DNA from: VFKU01 sp038916785
GTDB taxonomy: Bacteria > Hydrogenedentota > Hydrogenedentia > Hydrogenedentales > GCA-2746185
Direction of reading: 5' to 3'
DNA length: 17,144 nucleotides
NCBI GenBank assembly: GCA_038916785.1
Contig: JBCLBO010000073.1
Coordinates: forward strand, 1-17,144
Numbering within the stretch: position 1 is the stretch's first letter; every line of letters begins with the position of its first letter. This document shows, in pieces, positions 12,689 to 17,144 of this stretch. A model generated the notes under the pieces. It had not been told where the DNA came from. It saw only the letters and a list, made by a program, of their open reading frames with translations, and made no database searches. Both the position numbers and the translations under genes were made by a program.

Positions 12689-14403
12689 CCGAGGTACCTC
12701 AGCGAGAGCAGCGTGCAATCGTCGTGCGGCGTCATCGGCTCGGTGTACCGGAAGACATCGCGCAGGATTTCGCGCACGACGACGCCCGGCGCCTCGCCGC
12801 GAAAATCTTCCGCGAGCTGCCTCAGCGCTTGCAGACCGAACTCCTCGGGCTTCTTGTCGATGCCGTGCGAAGTCGTAACGCCCCGCGCCTCGACGATGCC
12901 GTCGGTATACAGATAAACAGCGTCACCCGGATCGAGGTGATACCCGCCCTCCTCCCAGCTCGCGTCGGCAAATATCCCGATCGGCGGGCCGGTCGGCGGG
13001 CCGACCATTTCGGTGCCGTGCTTGCGTACGCACAGCGGCGGGTGGTGCCCGGCGTTTACGCAGACCACCTCGCCGTTCGCAGGGTCGAGCACCGCGTAGT
13101 AGAGCGTGCAAAACACCCCGCGCTGGGTCCGCGCGCTCTGCGCGACGTTGAGCAGATGGATTAGTTTGAGCGGCGGCACGTCCAGTGCGGCGTGCGTGCG
13201 GAATTCGGCGAGTAATTGCGCCATCGTGAGCGCCGCGGGCACGCCCTTGCCGCTTACGTCGCCCACGAGCAGACCGATCTTGCCCGACGCCAGCCGCACG
13301 AAGTCGTAGAAGTCGCCGCCGATCACTTTGGCGGGGCGCGTCTCGGCGTACACGTCGTAGCGCGGGTCGTCCTGCGGCCACTCGCGCACGAGAAAGCCCT
13401 CCTGGATGCTCGCGGCGAACTCGATCTCCTGATCGGTGCGCTGCTTCTGGAGAATTTCCTGGTGCATGCGGGCGTTCTCGAGTGCGAGGCCGGCGCTATT
13501 GCCGACCGCGGTGCTCAGCAGCATGTGCGCGGGCGTATAGGGATCGCCGGCCCGGTTGGTGTCTATATAGAGTATGCCCAAATTCCCGTATTTGCCGCGC
13601 AAGGGCGCGCAAATGATCGAGCGCAATTCGAGCGCGATGACGCTGGCCGTGGGATCGAGCGGGGTACCGTCGCCGGTGTCGCGAAGCAACACGCTCTCAC
13701 CGCCCCGCAAGACCCGTTGCGCAACCGTCCGGCTGACACGGATCGCGCCAGGCTCCGCGTGTTTCATCTCGCCATCCTCGATGAGATGGACGTGCCCGCA
13801 GGCGGGGCACGCCTCGAGTTCAAAGTCTTCGCCCGCGAAAAACACCGCGCCACGTTGTCCGCCAATGGCCCTCATCGTCGTTTGCAGAATGCGATCCACC
13901 AGGCTGCACGGGTCATAGTCCGAAGCGACCGCATTCATCACGGCGTACACGGCATCGAGCAGCACATCGGCTTCGCCCGGGCCCCCGCCGCTGCCGGACT
14001 GGCCCAGCCGTCTCACCAGCGTCTCGGAGAGCGGCCCCGCGCCGGGCTCCGAGAGCAAGTCCGCCTCGCGCAACTCGAAGAGGAGTACGGTCGCCCCGAT
14101 CCGGATGCGATCGCCGGAGACGAGCGTGCCCCCGGTGAGTTTTTCTTCATTCACACAGATACCGTTGGTGCTGTCGAGGTCCCGCCAGCGATACACGCCG
14201 CCCTCGGCGACAATTTCCATGTGGTGGCGCGACGCCGAAGGATCGTCGATGACGAATCCGCAATCGCTCGTCCGCCCGACGATCAACGCATCGCCGAGCG
14301 CGACGCGGGTCTCCCCGCGCCGATCGGACTCATCTGAAAGATAGGCCCTTTGCACGCCCTTGAGGCCCCCGTGTCCCCCGCCCGGCCTCGGGAAGCTCGA
14401 CAT
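12685..14403 (-). CDS. FHA-GAF-PP2C (SpoIIE/RsbU-type) serine phosphatase
   Basis: This 572-aa multi-domain regulator probably dephosphorylates the STAS antagonist encoded two genes downstream. The N-terminal FHA domain (about 20-110) binds phosphothreonine and has GRTSDC (43-48), SRHH (58-61) and STNG (78-81). The GAF domain (about 145-310) contains a Cys/His motif C-P-A-C-G-H-V-H at 199-206, not usual for GAF domains and possibly metal-binding or redox-active. A helical linker (311-338) leads to the PP2C-like domain (about 345-570), with metal-binding aspartates in GGDFYD (362-367), GDVSGKG (381-387), YTDGIVEA (499-506) and HDD (560-562). The ATG at 14403 has no clear ribosome-binding site, so leaderless translation is possible. 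The gene is divergent from the DAHP synthase gene. Input through FHA implies crosstalk with Ser/Thr kinases encoded elsewhere. Confidence 0.95.
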   Translation of the reverse strand: MSSFPRPGGGHGGLKGVQRAYLSDESDRRGETRVALGDALIVGRTSDCGFVIDDPSASRHHMEIVAEGGVYRWRDLDSTNGICVNEEKLTGGTLVSGDRIRIGATVLLFELREADLLSEPGAGPLSETLVRRLGQSGSGGGPGEADVLLDAVYAVMNAVASDYDPCSLVDRILQTTMRAIGGQRGAVFFAGEDFELEACPACGHVHLIEDGEMKHAEPGAIRVSRTVAQRVLRGGESVLLRDTGDGTPLDPTASVIALELRSIICAPLRGKYGNLGILYIDTNRAGDPYTPAHMLLSTAVGNSAGLALENARMHQEILQKQRTDQEIEFAASIQEGFLVREWPQDDPRYDVYAETRPAKVIGGDFYDFVRLASGKIGLLVGDVSGKGVPAALTMAQLLAEFRTHAALDVPPLKLIHLLNVAQSARTQRGVFCTLYYAVLDPANGEVVCVNAGHHPPLCVRKHGTEMVGPPTGPPIGIFADASWEEGGYHLDPGDAVYLYTDGIVEARGVTTSHGIDKKPEEFGLQALRQLAEDFRGEAPGVVVREILRDVFRYTEPMTPHDDCTLLSLRYLG

Positions 14404-14465
14404 ATCAATTTACCGCCGCCGCGGGCCGAAGCGCAAATTCCCCGCACGCCGGCGCCGTTCATTCG

Positions 14466-14495
14466 TTGCAATAATTCCCGCCCATTGCCTATACT
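14466..14495 (+). promoter_or_regulatory. sigma70-type promoter for the DAHP synthase operon
   Basis: TTGCAA (14466-14471) and TATACT (14490-14495) are separated by 18 nt in the 162-nt divergent gap between the phosphatase and DAHP synthase genes. The -10 box is identical to that of the promoter at 5075-5103. Transcription would begin near 14502, about 64 nt before the ATG. Confidence 0.5.
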
Positions 14496-14565
14496 CTCCC
14501 TCCGCCTTCCTCGCGGCAGAAGGCGCCACCGTCCCGCGGGCCAGCCCCGCTGTAAGGAGAAGCGT

Positions 14566-15615
14566 ATGGTCATTGTCATGGCCTCCCGGAAGAAGGAGGA
14601 CATCGACTATGTCGTCAAGAAGGTCGAGGAGCTGGGCTACAAGGCGCACCTGATCGAGGGCGTCCAGCGCACGGTGATCGCGGCCATTGGCGACGAGCGC
14701 GGCAAGCACAGGCTCCAATCGCTGGAGTCCTTGCCCCACGTCGAACGCGTCTTCCCGATTCTGAAATCCTTCAAGCTGGCCGGGCGAGAAGCCACGATGG
14801 AAGACACCGTCATTCCCGTCGGGCAGCACGCCATCGGCGGCAAGCAGTTTGTGGTCATGGCGGGGCCCTGCTCGGTGGAATCGCGCGAGCAAATTATGGA
14901 GACGGCGCACGCGGTCAAAGAGGCGGGTGCGCAGATTCTGCGCGGCGGCGCCTACAAGCCGCGGACCTCGCCCTACAGCTTCCAGGGCCTGGCGGAGGAA
15001 GGCCTCAAACTACTGAAGGAAGCGAGCGAGACCTACGGCATGCCCTTCATCACCGAGGTGATGACGCCGGAGCAGATGCCGCTGGTGTGTGAATACGCCG
15101 ACATCCTGCAAATCGGCGCGCGCAACATCCAGAACTACGGACTGCTGATGGCCGCGGGCCGCACGCGCAAACCGGTCTTCCTCAAGCGCGGCATGATGTC
15201 CACGATCAACGAGTGGATCATGTCGGCCGAATATGTGATGTCGGAAGGCAATCGCCAGGTGATGGTGTGCGAGCGCGGCATTCGCACCTTCGAGACGGAA
15301 ACACGCAACACCTTCGATCTCAGCGCGGTGCCGGTCATGCGCAAGCTCTCGCACCTGCCGATCATCGCAGACCCCAGCCACGGCACGGGGATGTGGGAAT
15401 ACGTGAGTCCGATGGCGAAGGCGTCGGTCGTCGCCGGCGCGCACGGCCTGATGATCGAAGTGCACCCGCGGCCGAGTGAGGCCTTCTCCGATGGCTCACA
15501 ATCGCTCAAGCCCGAACGCTTCGCGCAATTGATGGACGAAATCCGGCCGCTGGTCGAGCTGATGGGCAAGACGCTCGAACCCGCGGCGGCCACCGCCACG
15601 GCCCAGGGGCGCTAG
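14566..15615 (+). CDS. aroF: 3-deoxy-7-phosphoheptulonate (DAHP) synthase, type I-beta, with N-terminal regulatory domain
   Basis: This enzyme condenses phosphoenolpyruvate with erythrose 4-phosphate as the first step of the shikimate pathway. The ATG at 14566 is preceded by TAAGGAGA at ideal distance, so the longer open frame upstream is rejected. The 349-aa product has an N-terminal ferredoxin-like/ACT-like domain (about 1-70, starting MVIVM) of the kind that confers feedback control by aromatic amino acids in the Thermotoga enzyme. The TIM-barrel follows: AGPCSVES with metal ligand Cys102 (99-106), GGAYKPRTSPYSFQG (127-141), QIGARNIQNY (182-191), FLKRGM (205-210), CERGIRTFE (235-243) and DPSHGTG with His272. 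Remaining ligands are Glu298 (IEVHPRP) and Asp309. scpB begins 2 nt after the stop, so they are probably co-transcribed, although the functions are unrelated. Confidence 0.95.
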   Translation: MVIVMASRKKEDIDYVVKKVEELGYKAHLIEGVQRTVIAAIGDERGKHRLQSLESLPHVERVFPILKSFKLAGREATMEDTVIPVGQHAIGGKQFVVMAGPCSVESREQIMETAHAVKEAGAQILRGGAYKPRTSPYSFQGLAEEGLKLLKEASETYGMPFITEVMTPEQMPLVCEYADILQIGARNIQNYGLLMAAGRTRKPVFLKRGMMSTINEWIMSAEYVMSEGNRQVMVCERGIRTFETETRNTFDLSAVPVMRKLSHLPIIADPSHGTGMWEYVSPMAKASVVAGAHGLMIEVHPRPSEAFSDGSQSLKPERFAQLMDEIRPLVELMGKTLEPAAATATAQGR

Positions 15616-15617
15616 GC

Positions 15618-16244
15618 GTGACGAAGGTGCGAAAAAAATCCGAGGAAGAGACGATCGCCGAGCCGATCGAGGACGTCGAGACCGGCGAGGCCGAGGCGCT
15701 CGAACCGGTCGAGTCGCTCTCGCGCGGCGACACGAAGCGCGCGATCTACGCGCTGCTGTTTGCGAGCGATCGCCCCCTGAGCGTGCAGCGGCTGGCCGAG
15801 GCGATGGGCGACATCGACCCCGATATCGTGGGCGCGCTGCTGGGCGAGTTGCGCGACGAGATCGCGGCGACGACGGTCCCTTTCCGGATGCGCGACATCG
15901 CGGGCGGGTTCCAACTGACGACGGAATCGCAGTTCGCGCCGTTCATTCGCCGGTTATTTCAGATCAAGAAGAAAAACAAGCTGTCAAAGGCCGTGCTCGA
16001 AACGCTGGCGATTATCGCGTATCGTCAGCCGACCACCCGGCCGGACGTGGAGGCGATTCGCGGCGTAAGCGTGTCGCACGCGTTCAACCAGCTACAGGAG
16101 CGCCGCTTGATCCGCGCCGTCGGCATTGCCGACGTGCCCGGGCACCCGCGGCTGTACCGCACGACGGACGAATTTCTGCTCCACTTCGGCCTCAAGGACA
16201 TCGCCGAAATGCCGACGATCGAGGAATTGCGCGAGATGGTTTGA
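15618..16244 (+). CDS. scpB: segregation and condensation protein B
   Basis: ScpB is a winged-helix subunit of the Smc-ScpA-ScpB condensin that organises and helps segregate the chromosome. The GTG at 15618 follows the DAHP synthase stop by 2 nt. The 208-aa protein has an acidic N-terminal extension (about 1-35), a first winged helix (about 36-110, RAIYALLFASDRPLSVQRLA) and a second (about 118-195) carrying the family motif ETLAIIAYRQPTTRPDVEAI with IRGVSV, then GHPRLYRTTDEFLLHFGL. The scpA gene, usually directly upstream, is absent; the DAHP synthase gene occupies that place. The following pseudouridine synthase gene is a very common downstream neighbour of scpB. Identity is secure. Confidence 0.95.
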   Translation: MTKVRKKSEEETIAEPIEDVETGEAEALEPVESLSRGDTKRAIYALLFASDRPLSVQRLAEAMGDIDPDIVGALLGELRDEIAATTVPFRMRDIAGGFQLTTESQFAPFIRRLFQIKKKNKLSKAVLETLAIIAYRQPTTRPDVEAIRGVSVSHAFNQLQERRLIRAVGIADVPGHPRLYRTTDEFLLHFGLKDIAEMPTIEELREMV

Positions 16245-16245
16245 A

Positions 16246-16264
16246 CGGCGCCCGCCGGGCGCCG
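16246..16264 (+). terminator. GC hairpin after scpB (no T-tract)
   Basis: An 8-bp perfect stem (CGGCGCCC, loop GCC, GGGCGCCG) begins 2 nt after the scpB stop. No run of T follows, so intrinsic termination is doubtful; mRNA 3'-end stabilisation or attenuation between scpB and the next gene is also possible. Confidence 0.3.
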
Positions 16265-16309
16265 GTGTGAGCGAAATCCCGCTGAGATAGCGGCGTTGAC
16301 GGACACATT

Positions 16310-17050
16310 GTGAGCGTTCGACTGCAGAAGTATCTGGCCGAATGCGGCGCCGGTTCGCGGCGGCGCTGCGAGGAATTCATCTCCGCCGGCCGCGTGACCG
16401 TAAACGGCGCGCCCGCGACCCTGGGCCAGTCGGTCGAGTCCGACGCGGATCGCATCACGCTCGATGGCGAACTGGTCGTGCGCGATTCGAAGGTGTATGT
16501 GGTGCTCAATAAACCCAAGGGCGTGATCACCACCGCGCAGGACACGCACGACCGGCGCACGGTGATCGACCTGCTCGAGGGCGTGAGCGCGCGGGTGTTC
16601 CCCGTGGGCCGGCTCGACTTCGACGTGGCGGGCACGCTGCTGCTCACCAACGATGGCGAGCTAAGCCACCGCCTGACGCACCCGAGCTTCGGCGTGGACA
16701 AGGTATATATGGCGTGGGTCGAGGGGCGCGTCGCGCCGGGCGCGGTCCAGAAATTGTGCGCGGGCGTGGAGCTGGAAGACGGCCGCACCGCACCGGCGAC
16801 GGCGGCCGTGCTCAAGCAGGTGCGCGATGCGACGCTGGTGCGCATCGTCGTACACGAAGGCCGCAAGCGGCTCATCAAGCGGATGTGCGCGGCCGTCGGG
16901 CACCCCGTGCGCGATTTGTTTCGCGTCGCGTTCGGCGGGGTCTCCGCAGAAGAACTCCAGCCGGGCGAATGGCGCTATCTAAGGGTTGAAGAAGTCGCGC
17001 GCCTTCGACAGCTCACCGGCATGGACAACGGCGCCGAAGCAAAGAACTAA
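16310..17050 (+). CDS. rluB: RsuA/RluB-family 23S/16S rRNA pseudouridine synthase
   Basis: These enzymes isomerise specific rRNA uridines to pseudouridine, RluB acting on 23S rRNA and RsuA on 16S rRNA. The 246-aa protein starts with an S4 RNA-binding domain (about 3-50, RLQKYLAECGAGSRRRCEEFI). The catalytic domain follows: VLNKPKGVITT (65-75) and GRLDFDVAGTLLLTNDGEL (100-118) with catalytic Asp103. HEGRKRLIKRMCAAVGHPV is a variant of the usual EGRNRQVRRM box. The start is GTG at 16310 with only a weak GGAC upstream; it lies 65 nt after scpB, an association seen in many bacteria and usually with RluB. The exact rRNA target cannot be decided from sequence alone, so the symbol is tentative. Confidence 0.9.
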   Translation: MSVRLQKYLAECGAGSRRRCEEFISAGRVTVNGAPATLGQSVESDADRITLDGELVVRDSKVYVVLNKPKGVITTAQDTHDRRTVIDLLEGVSARVFPVGRLDFDVAGTLLLTNDGELSHRLTHPSFGVDKVYMAWVEGRVAPGAVQKLCAGVELEDGRTAPATAAVLKQVRDATLVRIVVHEGRKRLIKRMCAAVGHPVRDLFRVAFGGVSAEELQPGEWRYLRVEEVARLRQLTGMDNGAEAKN

Positions 17051-17089
17051 AAGCTTCTAACAATACCCGGCGCCGGCCGCCATGGACCC

Positions 17090-17110
17090 GCATGGGCGGG
17101 CCGCCCATGC
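17090..17110 (+). terminator. strong palindromic hairpin downstream of the pseudouridine synthase
   Basis: GCATGGGCG and CGCCCATGC form a perfect 9-bp stem with a 3-nt loop, 39 nt after the stop codon. No T-run follows. A second palindrome, CCGGCGCCGG, lies at 17068-17077. It could be a terminator or a dispersed palindromic repeat. Confidence 0.35.
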
Positions 17111-17144
17111 TACGATCGTTGGGATTTGTTACAGGCCTTAAGAG

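Noticed and set aside
14350..14565. 72-residue N-terminal extension of DAHP synthase
   Set aside because: It covers the divergent promoter region and the start of the phosphatase gene; TAAGGAGA precedes the ATG at 14566 and the family starts there.
16246..16264. Confident intrinsic terminator after scpB
   Set aside because: The hairpin is strong but no T-run follows and the next gene starts 46 nt later on the same strand, so it is listed only at low confidence.

Overview
The window looks like chromosomal DNA of an uncultivated, high-GC, diderm (outer-membrane) bacterium. Most genes look by eye to be in the mid-60s % GC. The evidence for two membranes is a remnant Mla-type lipid-transport locus with its auxiliary lipoprotein. 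A stand-alone FtsA, a free-standing 23S-IVS-type four-helix-bundle gene, a FHA-GAF-PP2C stress phosphatase and short GGACGGGATT intergenic repeats would fit a lineage near the PVC/FCB groups or Candidatus Hydrogenedentota. That placement is inference and weak. No rRNA, tRNA, CRISPR array or transposase gene was seen.

Layout. (1) 2-1132 (+): 3' part of rmuC, cut by the window edge and clearly lower in GC than the rest. (2) 1154-5103 (-): an apparent operon of a large coiled-coil protein, a four-helix-bundle gene and ftsA. The four-helix gene is enclosed by 36-nt imperfect inverted repeats and looks like an intervening-sequence-type element inserted between the other two. (3) 5119-6885 (-): secreted N-acetylmuramoyl-L-alanine amidase. 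(4) 7053-9494 (-): GDP-L-fucose synthase followed by a methyltransferase/glycosyltransferase-2 fusion, a surface-polysaccharide pair. (5) 9618-14403 (-): one long gene train. It starts with a partner-switching cassette (FHA-GAF-PP2C phosphatase, RsbW-type kinase, STAS antagonist) and runs into a broken Mla/MCE lipid-transport locus (half of mlaE, no ATPase gene, a 5'-truncated mlaD, a frameshifted pqiC-like lipoprotein). It ends with a two-TM protein whose soluble domain resembles LURP-one/scramblase proteins. (6) 14466-17050 (+): divergent promoter, type I-beta DAHP synthase, scpB and an RsuA/RluB-family pseudouridine synthase.

How the genes relate. Much of the window concerns the envelope: septum (FtsA), peptidoglycan hydrolysis, fucose-containing glycan assembly and lipid transport. 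The phosphatase, kinase and antagonist form a complete PP2C/RsbW/RsbV-style signalling unit whose STAS component also lies where MlaB-like STAS proteins often lie, directly before the permease.

The best leads for something undescribed are the inverted-repeat-bounded four-helix-bundle element inside a protein-coding operon, the multiply damaged lipid-transport locus joined to an intact partner-switch, and the cysteine motifs in both the phosphatase GAF domain and the kinase.
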